Shown here: positions 22,291 to 35,491 of the stretch, in pieces
Numbering within the stretch: the stretch's first letter is position 1
How the letters are laid out: every line of letters starts with the position of its first letter
Source: Delphinus delphis
Lineage: Eukaryota > Chordata > Mammalia > Artiodactyla > Delphinidae
DNA length: 64,000 nt
Reading direction: 5' to 3'
NCBI RefSeq assembly: GCF_949987515.2
Contig: NW_027192659.1
Span: 930,001-994,000 of the forward strand
Notes under the pieces: generated by a model
The model's database searches: none
The model's input: only the letters and a program-made list of their open reading frames with translations
Told to the model about the DNA's origin: nothing
Translations under genes and position numbers: made by a program

Positions 22291-23870
22291 CCTGTCCTGC
22301 CTTTCTGGATTTTACACTTTTTTCAGATGGCCCTTTTGACCGGGGGGAAGTGAGACTTCATTGTAGTGCAGATTTCCTTTGCAAGCTTGCTTGGTTGGCC
22401 AAAAAGGGCGTATGCGTTTTTTCCTGAATATATTCAGGAAAAAACGCATACGCCCTTTTTGGCCAAGTGCATCATTGTGGACGTTCTGCCTCTTTTCCTA
22501 TGCTTTCAATGCAATTCCAGTCTACCTCCTGAAATCGGTTTCCTGCAATTCTGCCCCACTTTCAAGTCCTCTTGGCAGCCTTACTTCAGTCCATTTTTGG
22601 ACGATAGCTGTCATTTATAACTCTGCAGGTTTATGAATTACAGTGCCCCTGAGCTCCTTTCTTCAACTCGCTTTCTTGTGACCTGGCCGCAACACCGCAG
22701 GATGTCTTCAGGCCCTAATCTGGTTCCGGCACGGCACGCTGAGCCTCTGCTTATTTCCTCTTCCTGGTGGGAAATGAGAGTTAAATTTGCCCGTCCAGAC
22801 ACCTCCAGCTAGTCTCTCATTGGTTCTCGCTATTCCTGTTCATCTTCCGCAGAAATTGCAAACTGTGCCAAACAGGAGGTTAAAGGCGCTGACTCTCCAA
22901 GTGGGGAGAGTGTTAGTAAAGCGTCTGGAATGTTGCACCCGAGTACCAGGGGAGGAAAACTGAGACATATTTGAACACGTCTCCCGATCACATGGTTGAT
23001 CATACTCTAGGTTCCACATGCATGTTTTAGCTGAAGGAAGAATACCTTAAACCTGGGTAGGTGAAACCCGTGGAATGGGTACCATGCAATATGACTTCAA
23101 AGGCTCTTCATTTGCTCACCGCACCTCTCCAATCCTATCACTGCTGCGTTTATGCCCCTGTACACATGCTTGATTCTCTTTCGGAGACATAGCAATCCAT
23201 AGGTTTTAAGATACTTACTAGTCAGGTACATTCTTAGGCGTTTAATATGCGGTGTTGAGTCCATTTCGTTGAGCAAGGAGTAGCTCTTGTCTATTCCATA
23301 TTTGGCTTAAGGAACTTTATCTGTGCTCATTTCAATCTCTGGTTTTATGCAGCACCCCAACTCACCTTTCCCCTTAAGCAAGCATAAGTTGGTTTTCTAA
23401 ATTTGAGACCCTGTTCTGTTCTGTAATTCAGTTCCTGTGTAGCCAAGTTTCCATTCCGTGTATTACTGATATCTTATGATGTTTCTTTTTCTGTGTGACT
23501 TATTTCAGTTAGAATCATCATACCTGAATCCACTCATTGTGCTGCTAAGGGCCTGATGACATAGATTTCATTGCTGAGTGATATTGCTTTGTAAGTGATT
23601 ACCACAACTTCTTTATCCATTTTTCACTTTCTGCGATGTTGAACTTGTACTGTAAACGAGGTTCTTGTAAACAGAGCCGTTCCAAACTTTGGGGTGGCTG
23701 TGTCTTTTTGATTTTAATTTCCCTAAGCTATAGGACCATAAATGGAAGTGCCCTAGGCTCTGTTGCTTTGTTTTTTAGATGTTTCAGGAGACACCATACA
23801 CTTCTCCAGAGTGGCTGTTGGCAATTTACATCCCGCCCATCAGCATAACAAGGCTGCCAGTTCTCCATGG
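22291..23870 (+). repeat. Satellite unit 15
   Basis: 1580 bp. Palindrome 22395-22466 is perfect. Family 1 near 23634. Private: cagtccatttttgg, tttatgaattac, gagcctctgctt, accataaatgg and ttcaggagacacc. Confidence 0.95.
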
Positions 23871-25449
23871 CCTGTCCTGCCTTTCTGGATTTTACACTTT
23901 TTTCAGATGGCCCTTTTGACCGGGGGCAAGTGAGACTTCATTGTAGTGCAGATTTCCTTTGCAAGCTTGCTTGGTTGGCCAAAAAGGGCGTATGCGTTTT
24001 TTCCTGAATATATTCAGGAAAAAACGCATACGCCCTTTTTGGCCAAGTGCATCATTGTGGACGTTCTGCCTCTTTTCCTATGCTTTCAATACAATTCCAG
24101 TCTACCTCTGAAATCGGTTTCCTGCAATTCTGCCCCGCTTTCAAGTCCTCTTGGCAGCCTTACTTCAGTGTATTTTTGGACGATAGCTGTCATTTATAAC
24201 TCTGCAGGTTTGTGAATTACAGTGCCCCTGAGTTCATTTCTTCAACTCGCTTTCTTGTGACCTGGCCGCAACACCGCAGGATGGCTTCAGGCCCTAATCT
24301 GGTTCCGGCCCGGCATGCTGAGCCTTTTGTTAATTCCTCTTCCTGGTGGGAAATAAGAGTTAAATTTGCCCGTCCAGACACCTCCAGCTAGCCTCTCATT
24401 GGTTCTCGCTATTCCTGTTCATCTTCCGCAGAAATTGCAAACTGGGCCAAACAGGAGGTTAAAGGGACGGACTCTCCAAGTCGGGAGAGTGTTAGTAAAG
24501 CATCTGGAATGTTGCACCCGAGTACCAGGGTACGAAAACTGAGACATATTTGAACACGTCTCCCGTTCACATGGTTGATCATACTCTGGGTTCCACATGC
24601 ATGTTTTAGCTGAAGGAAGAATACCTTAAACCTGGAGAGTTGAGACCCGTGGAATGGGTACCGTGCAATATGACTTCAAAGGGTCTTCATTTGCTCACCG
24701 AACCTCTCCAATCCTATCACTGCTGCGTTTATGCCCCTGTACACACGCTTGATTCTCTTTTGGAGACATAGCAATCCATAGGTTTTAAGATACTTACTAG
24801 TCAGGTACATTCTTAGGCGTTTAATATGGGGTTTTGAGTCCATTTCATTGAGCAAGGAGTAGCTCTTGTCTATTCCATATTTGGCTTAAGGAACTTTATC
24901 TGTGCTCATTTCAATCTCTGGTTTTATGCAGCACCCCAACTCACCTTTCCCCTTAAGCAAGCATAAGTTGGTTTTCTAAATTTGAGACCCTGTTCTGTTT
25001 TGGAATGCAGTTCCTGTGTAGCCAAGTTTACATTCCGTGTATTACTGATATCTTATGATGTTTCCTTTTCTGTGTGACTTATTTCAGTTAGAATCATCGT
25101 ACCTGAATCCACTCATGATGCTGCTACGGGCCTGATGACATAGATTTCATTGCTGAGTGATACTGCATTGTACGTAAGTACCACAAGTTCTTTATCCATT
25201 TTTCACTTTCTGTGATATTGAACTTGTACGGTAAACGAGGTTCTTGTAAACGGAGGCGTCCCAAACTTTGGGGTGGCTGTGTCTTTTTGATTTTAATTTC
25301 CCTAAGCTATAGGACCATAAGTGGAAGTGCCCTAGGCTCTGTTGCTTTGTTTTTTAGATGTTTCAGGAAACACCATACACTTCTCCTGAGTGTCTGTTGG
25401 CAATTTACATCCCGCCCATCAGCATAACAAGGCTCCCAGTTCTCCATGG
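23871..25449 (+). repeat. Satellite unit 16
   Basis: 1579 bp. Palindrome 23975-24046 is perfect. Family 2 near 25212. It shares a one-base deletion (ctacctctgaaatc), caatacaattcc and gagttcatttc with unit 19, 4736 bp away. Confidence 0.95.
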
Positions 25450-27026
25450 CCTGTCCTGCCTTTCTGGATTTTACACTTTTTTCAGATGGCCCTTTTGACC
25501 GGGGGGAAGTGAGACTTCATTGTAGTGCAGATTTCCTTTGCAAGTTTGCTTGGTTGGCCAAAAAGGGCGTATGCGTTTTTTCCTGAATATATTCAGGAAA
25601 AAACATACGCCCTTTTTGGCCAAGTGCATCATTGTGGACGTTCTGCCTCTTTTCCTATGCTTTCAATGCAATTCCAGTCTACCTCCTGAAATCGGTTTCC
25701 TGCAATTCTGCCCCGCTTTCAAGTCCTCTTGGCAGCCTTACTTCAGTCTATTTTTGGACGATAGCTGTCATTTATAACTCTGCAGGTTTGTGAATTACAG
25801 TGCCCCTGAGCTCCTTTCTTCAACTCGCTTTCTTGTGACCTGGCCGCAACACCGCAGGATGGCTTCAGGCCCTAATCTGGTTCCGGCACGGCACGCTGAG
25901 CCTTTGGTTATTTCCTATTCCTGGTGGGAAATGAGAGTTAAATTTGCCCGTCCAGACACCTCCAGCTAGTCTCTCATTGGTTCTCGCTATTCCTGTTCAT
26001 CTTCCGCAGAAATTGCAAACTGGGCCAAACAGGAGGTTAAAGGCGCTGACTCTCCAAGTGGGGAGAGTGTTAGTAAAGCGTCTGGAATGTTGCACCCGAG
26101 TACCAGGGGAGGAAAACTGAGACATATTTGAACACGTCTCCCGTTCACATGGTTGATCATACTTGGGTTCCACATGCATGTTTTAGCTGAAGGAAGAATA
26201 CCTTAAACCTGGAGAGTTAAGACCCGTGTAATGGGTACCATGCAATATGACTTCAAAGGGTCTTAATTTGCTCACCGAGCCTCTCCAATCCTATCACTGC
26301 TGCGTTTATGCCCCTGTACACATGCTTGATTCTCTTTCGGAGACATAGCAATCCATAGGTTTTAAGATACTTACTAGTCAGGTACATTCTTAGGCGTTTA
26401 ATATGGGGTGTTGAGTCCATTTCGTTGAGCAAGGAGTAGCTCTTGTCTATTCCATATTTGGCTTAAGGAACTTTATCTGTGCTCATTTCAATCTCTGGTT
26501 TTATGCAGCACCCCAACTCACCTTTCCCCTTAAGCAAGCATAAGTTGGTTTTCTAAATTTGAGACCCTGTTCTGTTCTGTAATTCAGTTCCTGTGTAGCC
26601 AAGTTTCCATTCCGTGTATTACTGATATCTTATGATGTTTCTTTTTCTCTGTGACTTATTTCAGTTAGAATCATCATACCTGAATCCACTCATTGTGCTG
26701 CTAAGGGCCTGATGACACAGATTTCATTGCTGAGTGATATTGCTTTGTAAGTAAATACCACAACTTCTTTATCCATTTTTCACTTTCTGCGATGTTGAAC
26801 TTGTACTGTAAACGAGGTTCTTGTAAACAGAGGCGTCCCAAACTTTGGGGTGGCTGTGTCTTTTTGATTTTAATTTCCCTAAGCTATAGGACCATAAGTG
26901 GAAGTGCCCTAGGTTCTGTTGTTTTGTTTTTTAGATGTTTCAGGAAACACCATACACTTCTCCCTAGTGGTTGTTGGCAATTTACATCCCGCCCATCAGC
27001 ATAACAAGGCTCCCAGTTCTCCATGG
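25450..27026 (+). repeat. Satellite unit 17
   Basis: 1577 bp. Palindrome 25554-25623 is only 70 bp: two bases (gc) are lost from the right arm (aaaaaacatacg). Family 1 near 26790. Private: tttcctattcc, gggtcttaatttg and tttctctgtgac. Confidence 0.95.
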
Positions 27027-28606
27027 CCTGTCCTGCCTTTCTGGATTTTACACTTTCTTCAGATGGCCCTTTTGACCGGGGGGAAGTGAGACTTCATTGT
27101 AGTGCAGATTTCCTTAGCAAGCTTGCTTCGTTGGCCAAAAAGGGCGTATGCGTTTTTTCCTGAATATATTCAGGAAAAAACGCATACGCCCTTTTTGGCC
27201 AAGTGCATCATTGTGGACGTTCTGCCTCTTTTCCTATGCTTTCAATGCAATTCCAGTCTACCTCCTGAAATCGGTTTCCTGCAATTCTGCCCCGCTTTCA
27301 AGTCCTCTTGGCAGCCTTACTTCAGTCTATTTTTGGACGATAGCTGTCATTTATAACTCTGCAGGTTTGTGAATTACAGTGCCCCTGAGCTCCTTTCTTC
27401 AACTCGCTTTCTTGTGACCTGGCCGCAACACCGCAGGATGGCTTCAGGCTCTAATCTGGTTCCGGCACGGCACGCTGAGCCTTTGGTTAATTCCTCTTCC
27501 TGGTGGGAAATGAGAGTTAAATTTGCCCGTCCAGACACCTCCAGCTAGTCTCTCATTGGTTCTCGCTATTCCTGTTCATCTTCCGCAGAAATTGCAAACT
27601 GGGCCAAACAGGAGGTTAAAGGGACTGACTCTCCAAGTCGGGAGAGTGTTAGTAAAGCGTCTGGAATGTTGCACCCGAGCACCAGGGTACGAAAACTGAG
27701 ACATATTTGAACATGTCTCCCGATCACATGGTTGATCATACTCTAGGTTCCACATGCATGTTTTAGCTGAAGGAAGAATACCTTAAACCTGGGTAGGTGA
27801 AACCCGTGGAATGGGTACAATGCAATATGACTTCAAAGGCTCTTCATTTGCTCACCGAACCTCTCCAATCCTATCACTGCTGCGTTTATGCCCCTGTACA
27901 CATGCTTGATTCTCTTTCGGAGACATAGCAATCCATAGGTTTTAAGATACTTACTAGTCAGGTACATTCTTAGGCGTTTAATATGCGGTGTTGAGTCCAT
28001 TTCGTTGAGCAAGGAGTAGCTCTTGTCTATTCCATATTTGGCTTAAGGAACTTTATCTGTGCTCATTTCAATCTCTGGTTTTATGCAGCACCCCAACTCA
28101 CCTTTACCCTTAAGCAAGCATAAGTTGGTTTTCTAAATTTGAGACCCTGTTCTGTTCTGTAATTCAGTTCCTGTGTAGCCAAGTTTCCATTCCGTGTATT
28201 ACTGATATCTTATGATGTTTCTTTTTCTGTGTGACTTATTTCAGTTAGAATCATCATACCTGAATCCACTCATTGTGCTACTACGGGCCTGATGACATAG
28301 ATTTCATTGCTGAGTGATATTGCCTTGTAAGTGATTACCACAACTTCTTTATCCATTTTTCACTTTCTGCGATGTTGAACTTGTACTGTAAACGAGGTTC
28401 TTGTAAACAGAGCCGTTCCAAACTTTGGGGTGGCTGTGTCTTTTTGATTTTAATTTCCCTAAGCTATAGGACCATAAGTGGAAGTGCCCTAGGCTCTGTT
28501 GCTTTGTTTTTTAGATGTTTCAGGAAACACCATACACTTCTCCCAAGTGTCTGTTGGCAATTTACATCCCGCCCATCAGCATAACAAGGCTCCCAGTTCT
28601 CCATGG
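27027..28606 (+). repeat. Satellite unit 18
   Basis: 1580 bp. Palindrome 27131-27202 is perfect. Family 1 near 28370. Private: cactttcttcag, ttccttagcaagc, caggctctaatc, cccgagcacc and gggtacaatgc. Confidence 0.95.
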
Positions 28607-30185
28607 CCTGTCCTGCCTTTCTGGATTTTACACTTTTTTCAGATGGCCCTTTTGACCGGGGGGAAGTGAGACTTCATTGTAGTGCAGATTTCCTTTGCAA
28701 GCTTGCTTGGTTGACCAAAAAGGGCGTATGCGTTTTTTCCTGAATATATTCAGGAAAAAACGCATACGCCCTTTTTGGCCAAGTGCATCATTGTGGACGT
28801 TCTGCCTCTTTTCCTATGCTTTCAATACAATTCCAGTCTACCTCTGAAATCGGTTTCCTGCAATTCTGCCCCGCTTTCAAGTCCTCTTGGCAGCCTTACT
28901 TCAGTCTATTTTTGGACGATAGCTGTCATTTATAACTCTGCAGGTTTGTGAATTACAGTGCCCCTGAGTTCATTTCTTCAACTCGCTTTCTTGTGACCTG
29001 GCCGCAACACCGCAGGATGGCTTCAGGCCCTAATCTGGTTCCGGCCCGGCATGCTGAGCCTTTGGTTAATTCCTCTTCCTGGTGGGAAATGAGAGTTAAA
29101 TTTGCCCGTCCAGATACCTCCAGCTAGCCTCTCATTGGTTCTCGCTACTCCTGTTCATCTTCCGCAGAAATTGCAAACTGGGCCAAACAGGAGGTTAAAG
29201 GGACTGACTCTCCAAGTCGGGAGAGTGTTAGTAAAGCATCTGGAATGTTGCACCCGAGTACCAGGGTAGGAAAACTGAGACATATTTGAACACGTCTCCC
29301 GTTCACATGGTTGATCATACTCTGGGTTCCACATGCATGTTTTAGCTGAAGGAAGAATACCTTAAACCTGGAGAGTTGAGACCCGTGGAAAGGGTACCGT
29401 GCAATAAGACTTCAAAGGGTCTTCATTTGCTCACCGAACCTCTCCAATCCTATCACTGCTGCGTTTATGCCCCTGGACACACGCTTGATTCTCTTTTGGA
29501 GACATAGCAATCCCTAGGTTTTAAGATACTTACTAGTCAGGTACATTCTTAGGCGTTTAATATGGGGTTTTGAGTCCATTTCATTGAGCAAGGAGTAGCT
29601 CTTGTCTATTCCATATTTGGCTTAAGGAACTTTATCTGTGCTCATTTCAATCTCTGGTTTTATGCAGCACCCCAACTCACCTTTCCCCTTAAGCAAGCAT
29701 AAGTTGGTTTTCTAAATTTGAGACCCTGTTCTGTTTTGGAATGCAGTTCCTGTGTAGCCAAGTTTACATTCCGTGTATTACTGATATCTTATGATGTTTC
29801 TTTTTCTGTGTGACTTATTTCAGTTAGAATCATCGTACCTGAATCCACTCATTATGCTGCTACGGGCCTGATGACATAGATTTCATTGCTGAGTGATACT
29901 GCATTGTACGTAAGTACCACAAGTTCTCTATCCATTTTTCACTTTCTGTGATATTGAACTTGTACGGTAAACGAGGTTCTTGTAAACGGAGGCGTCCCAA
30001 ACTTTGGGGTGGCTGTGTCTTTTTGATTTTAATTTCCCTAAGCTATAGGACCATAAGTGGAAGTGCCCTAGGCTCTGTTGCTTTGTTTTTTAGATGTTTC
30101 AGGAAACACCATACACTTCTCCTGAGTGTCTGTTGGCAATTTACATCCCGCCCATCAGCATAACAAGGCTCCCAGTTCTCCATGG
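28607..30185 (+). repeat. Satellite unit 19
   Basis: 1579 bp. Palindrome 28711-28782 has one left-arm mismatch (ttgaccaaaaag). Family 2 near 29948. Its rare variants match unit 16. Private: cagatacctcc, gctactcctg, caataagacttc and cctggacacacg. Confidence 0.95.
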
Positions 30186-31765
30186 CCTATCCTGCCTTTC
30201 TGGATTTTACACTTTTTTCAGATGGCCCTTTTGACCGGGGGGAAGTGAGACTTCATTGTAGTGCAGATTTCCTTTGCAAGTTTGCTTGGTTGGCCAAAAA
30301 GGGCGTATGCGTTTTTTCCTGAATATATTCAGGAAAAAACGCATACGCCCTTTTTGGCCAAGTGCATCATTGTGGACGTTCTGCCTCTTTTCCTATGCTT
30401 TCAATGCAATTCCAGTCTACCTCCTGAAATCGGTTTCCTGCAATTCTGCCCCGCTTTCAAGTACACATGGCAGCCTTACTTCAGTCTATTTTTGGACGAT
30501 AGCTGTCATTTATAACTCTGCAGGTTTGTGAATTACAGTGCCCCTGAGCTCCTTTCTTCAACTCGCTTTCTTGTGACCTGGCCGCAACACCGCAGGATGT
30601 CTTCAGGCCCTAATGTGGTTCTGGCATGGCACGCTGAGCCTTTGGTTAATTCCTCTTCCTGGTGGGAAATGAGAGTTAAATTTGCCCATCCAGACACCTC
30701 CAGCTAGTCTCTCATTGGTTCTCGCTATTCCTGTTCATCTTCCACAGAAATTGCAAACTGGGCCAAACAGGAGGTTAAAGGGACTGACTCTCCAAGTCGA
30801 GAGAGTGTTAGTAAAGCATCTGGAATGTTGCACCCGAGTACCAGGGTACGAAAACTGAGACATATTTGAACACGTCTCCCGCTCACATGGTTGATCATAC
30901 TCTGGGTTCCACATGCATGTTTTAGCTGAAGGGAGAATACATGAAACCTGGGTAGTTGAAACCCGTGGAATGGGTACCATGCAATATGACTTTAAAGGGT
31001 CTTCATTTGCTCACCGAACATCTGCAATCCTATCACTGCTGCGTTTATGCCCCTGTACACATGCTTGATTCTCTTTCGGAGACATAGCAATCCATAGGTT
31101 TTAAGATACTTACTAGTCAGGTACATTCTTAGGCGTTTAATATGCGGTGTTGAGTCCATTTCGTTGAGCAAGGAGTAGCTCTTGTCTATTCCATATTTGG
31201 CTTAAGGAACTTTATCTGTGCTCATTTCAATCTCTGGTTTTATGCAGCACCCCAACTCACCTTTCGCCTTAAGCAAGCATAAGTTGGTTTTCTAAATTTG
31301 AGACCCTGTTCTGTTCTGTAATTCAGTTCCTGTGTAGCCAAGTTTCCATTCCGTGTATTACTGATATCTTATGATGTTTCTTTTTCTGTGTGACTTATTT
31401 CAGTTAGAATCATCATACCTGAATCCACTCATTGTGCTGCTAAGGGCCTGATGACATAGATATCATTGCTGAGTGATATTGCTTTGTAAGTGATTACCAC
31501 AACTTCTTTATCCATTTTTCACTTTCTGCGATGTTGAACTTGTACTGTAAACGAGGTTCTTGTAAACAGAGCCGTTCCAAACTTTGGGGTGGCTGTGTCT
31601 TTTTGATTTTAATTTCCCTAAGCTATAGGACCATAAGTGGAAGTGCCCTAGGCTCTGTTGCTTTGTTTTTTAGATGTTTCAGGAAACACCATACACTTCT
31701 CCCAAGTGTCTGTTGGCAATTTACATCCCGCCCATCAGCATAACAAGGCTCCCAGTTCTCCATGG
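30186..31765 (+). repeat. Satellite unit 20
   Basis: 1580 bp. Palindrome 30290-30361 is perfect. Phase start reads cctatcctgcc. Family 1 near 31529. A cluster of three changes turns aagtcctcttgg into aagtacacatgg at 30460-30471. Private: cccgctcacatgg and gggagaatacatg. Confidence 0.95.
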
Positions 31766-33344
31766 CCTGTCCTGCCTTTCTGGATTTTACACTTTTTTCA
31801 GATGGCCCTTTTGACCGGGGGGAAGTGAGACTTCATTGTAGTGCAGATTTCCTTTGCAAGCTTGCTTGGTTGGCCGAAAAGGGCGTATGCGATTTTTCCT
31901 GAATATATTCAGGAAAAAACGCATACGCCCTTTTTGGCCAAGTGCATCATTGTGGACGTTCTGCCTCTTTTCCTATGCTTTCAATACAATTCCAGTCTAC
32001 CTCCTGAAATCGGTTTCCTGCAATTCTGCCCCGCTTTCAAGTCCTCTTGGCAGCCTTACTTCAGTCTATTTTTGGACGATAGCTGTCATTTATAACTCTG
32101 CAGGTTTGTGAATTACAGTGCCCCTGAGTTCATTTCTTCAACTCGCTTTCTTGTGACCTGGCCGCAACACCGCAGGATGGCTTCAGGCCCTAATCTGGTT
32201 CCGGCCCGGCATGCTGAGCCTTTGGTTAATTCCTCTTCCTGGTGGGAAATGAGAGTTAAATTTGCCCGTTCAGACACCTCCAGCTAGCCTCTCATTGGTT
32301 CTCGCTATTCCTGTTCATCTTCCGCAGAAATTGCAAACTGGGCCAAACAGGAGGTTAAAGGGACTGACTCTCCAAGTCGGGAGAGTGTTAGTAAAGCGTC
32401 TGGAATGTTGCACCCGAGTACCAGGGTACGAAAACTGAGACATATTTGAACACGTCTCCCGATCACATGGTTGATCATACTTGGGTTCCACATGCATCTT
32501 TTAGCTGAAGGAAGAATACCTTAAACCTGGAGAGTTGAGACCCGTGGAATGGGTACCATGCAATATGACTTCAAAGGGTCTTCATTTGCTCACCGAACCT
32601 CTCCAATCCTATCACTGCTGCTTTTATGCCCCTGTACACATGCTTGATTCTCTTTCGGAGACATAGCAATCCATAGGTTTTAAGATACTTACTAGTCAGG
32701 TACATTCTTAATCGTTTAATATGGGGTGTTGAGTCCATTTCGTTGAGCAAGGAGTAGCTCTTGTCTATTCCATATTTGGCTTAAGGAACTTTATCTGTGC
32801 TCATTTCAATCTCTGGTTTTATGCAGCACCCCAACTCACCTTTCCCCTTAAGCAAGCATAAGTTGGTTTTCTAAATTTGAGACCCTGTTCTGTTCTGTAA
32901 TTCAGTTCCTGTGTAGCCAAGTTTCCATTCCGTGTATTACTGATATCTTATGATGTTTCTTTTTCTGTGTGACTTATTTCAGTTAGAATCATCATACCTG
33001 AATCCACTCATTGTGCTGCTAAGGGCCTCATGACACAGATTTCATTGCTGAGTGATATTGCTTTGTAAGTAAATACCACAACTTCTTTATCCATTTTTCA
33101 CTTTCTGCGATGTTGAACTTGTACTGTAAACGAGGTTCTTGTAAACAGAGGCGTCCCAAACTTTGGGGTGGCTGTGTCTTTTTGATTTTAATTTCCCTAA
33201 GCTATAGGACCATAAGTGGAAGTGCCCTAGGTTCTGTTGCTTTGTTTTTTAGATGTTTCAGGAAACACCATACACTTCTCCCGAGTGGTTGTTGGCAATT
33301 TACATCCCGCCCATCAGCATAACAAGGCTCCCAGTTCTCCATGG
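31766..33344 (+). repeat. Satellite unit 21
   Basis: 1579 bp. Palindrome 31870-31941 has two left-arm mismatches (ttggccgaaaag, gcgattttt). Family 1 near 33108. The 3158 bp dimer repeat begins inside it near 32334. gagttcatttc links it to units 16 and 19. Confidence 0.95.
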
Positions 33345-35491
33345 CCTGTCCTGCCTTTCTGGATTTTACCCTTTTTTCAGATGACCCTTTTGACGGGGGG
33401 GAAGTGAGACTTCATTGTAGTGCAGATTTCCTTTGCAAGCTTGCTTGGTTGGCCAAAAAGGGCGTATGCGTTTTTTCCTGAATATATTCAGGAAAAAACG
33501 CATACGCCCTTTTTGGCCAAGTGCATCATTGTGGACGTTCTGCCTCTTTTCCTATGCTTTCAATGCAATTCCAGTCTACCTCCTGAAATCGGTTTCCTGC
33601 AATTCTGCCCCACCTTCAAGTCCTCTTGGCAGCCTTACTTCAGTCTATTTTTGGACGATAGCTGTCATTTATAACTCTGCAGGTTTGTGAATTACAGTGC
33701 CGCTGAGCTCCTTTCTTCAACTCGCTTTCTTTTGAGCTGGCCGCAACACCGCAGGATGGCTTCAGGCCCTAATCTGGTTCCGGCACGGCACGCTGAGCCT
33801 CTGGTTATTTCCTCTTCCTGGTGGGAAATGAGAGTTAAATTTGCCCGTCCAGACACCTCCAGCTAGTCTCTCATTGGTTCTCGCTATTCCTGTTCATTTT
33901 CTGCAGAAATTGCAAACTGGGCCAAACAGGAGGTTAAAGGCACTGACTCTCCAAGTCGGGAGAGTGTTAGTAAAGCGTCTGGAATGTTGCACCCGAGTAC
34001 CAGGGGAGGAAAACTGAGACATATTTGAACACGTCTCCCGATCACATGGTTGATCATACTCTGGGTTCCACATGCATGTTTTAGCTGAAGGAAGAATACC
34101 TAAAACCTGGGTAGTTGAAACCCATGGAATGGGTACCATGCAATATGACTTCAAAGGGTCTTCATTTGCTCACCGAACCTCTCCAATCCTATCACTGCTG
34201 CGTTTATGCCCTGTACACATGCTTGATTCTCTTTCGGAGACATAGCAATCCCTAGGTTTTAAGATACTTACTAGTCAGGTACATTCTTAGGCGTTTAATA
34301 TGCGGTGTTGAGTCCATTTCTTTGAGCAAGGAGTAGCTCTTGTCTATTCCATATTTGGCTTAAGGAACTTTATCTGTGCTCATTTCAATCTCTGGTTTTA
34401 TGCAGCACCCCAACTCACCTTTACCCTTAAGCAAGCATAAGTTGGTTTTCTAAATTTGAGACCCTGTTCTGTTCTGTAATTCAGTTCCTGTGTAGCCAAG
34501 TTTCCATTCCGTGTATTACTGATATCTTATGATGTTTGTTTTTCTGTGTGACTTATTTCAGTTAGAATCATCATACCTGAATCCACTCATTGTGCTGCTA
34601 AGGGCCTGATGACATAGATTTCATTGCTGAGTGATATTGCTTTGTAAGTGATTACCACAACTTCTTTATCCATTTTTCACTATCTGCGATGTTGAACTTG
34701 TACTGTAAACGAGGTTCTTGTAAACAGAGCCGTTCCAAACTTTGGGGTGGCTGTGTCTTTTTGATTTTAATTTCCCTAAGCTATAGGACCATAAGTGGAA
34801 GTGCCCTAGGCTCTGTTGCTTTGTTTTTTAGATGTTTCAGGAAACACCATACACTTCTCCCAAGTGTCTGTTGGCAATTTACATCCCGCCCATCAGCATA
34901 ACAAGGCTCCCAGTTCTGCATGGCCTGTCCTGCCTTTCTGGATTTTACACTTTTTTCAGATGGCCCTTTTGACCGGGGGGAAGTGAGACTTCATTGTAGT
35001 GCAGATTTCCTTTGCAAGCTTGCTTGGTTGGCCAAAAAGGGCGTATGCGTTTTTTCCTGAATATATTCAGGAAAAAACGCATACGCCCTTTTTGGCCAAG
35101 TGCATCATTGTGGACGTTCTGCCTCTTTTCCTATGCTTTCAATGCAATTCCAGTCTACCTCCTGAAATCGGTTTCCTGCAATTCTGCCCCGCTTTCAAGT
35201 CCTCTTGGCAGCCTTACTTCAGTCTATTTTTGGACGATAGCTGTCATTTATAACTCTGCAGGTTTGTGAATTACAGTGCCCCTGAGCTCCTTTCTTCAAC
35301 TCGCTTTCTTTTGAGCTGGCCGCAACACCGCAGGATGTCTTCAGGCCCTAATCTGGTTCCGGCCCGGCATGCGGAGCCTTTGGTTAATTCCTCTTCCTGG
35401 TGGGAAATGAGAGTTAAATTTGCCCGTCCAGACACCTCCAGCTAGCCTCTCATTGGTTCTTGCTATTCCTGTTCATCTTCCACAGAAACTG
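32334..35491. repeat. Two-unit higher-order repeat, copy 1 (3158 bp)
   Basis: This block spans parts of units 21 to 23 and matches 35492-38649 with a shift of 3158 bp. Shared rare variants include ctgctgcttttatg, atgcatcttttagc, tttacccttttttcagatgac, gacgggggggaag, gttcattttctgcag, tatgccctgtacac and gatgtttgtttttc. The clearest difference is aatcgttta near 32709, where the second copy has aggcgttta. Edges are read by eye. Confidence 0.85.
33345..34923 (+). repeat. Satellite unit 22
   Basis: 1579 bp, first unit of the dimer. Palindrome 33449-33520 is perfect. Family 1 near 34687. Marked by ttacccttttttc, gacggggggg, gccccaccttc, gttcattttctgc and a one-base-shorter tgccctgtac, all repeated in unit 24. 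Confidence 0.95.
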
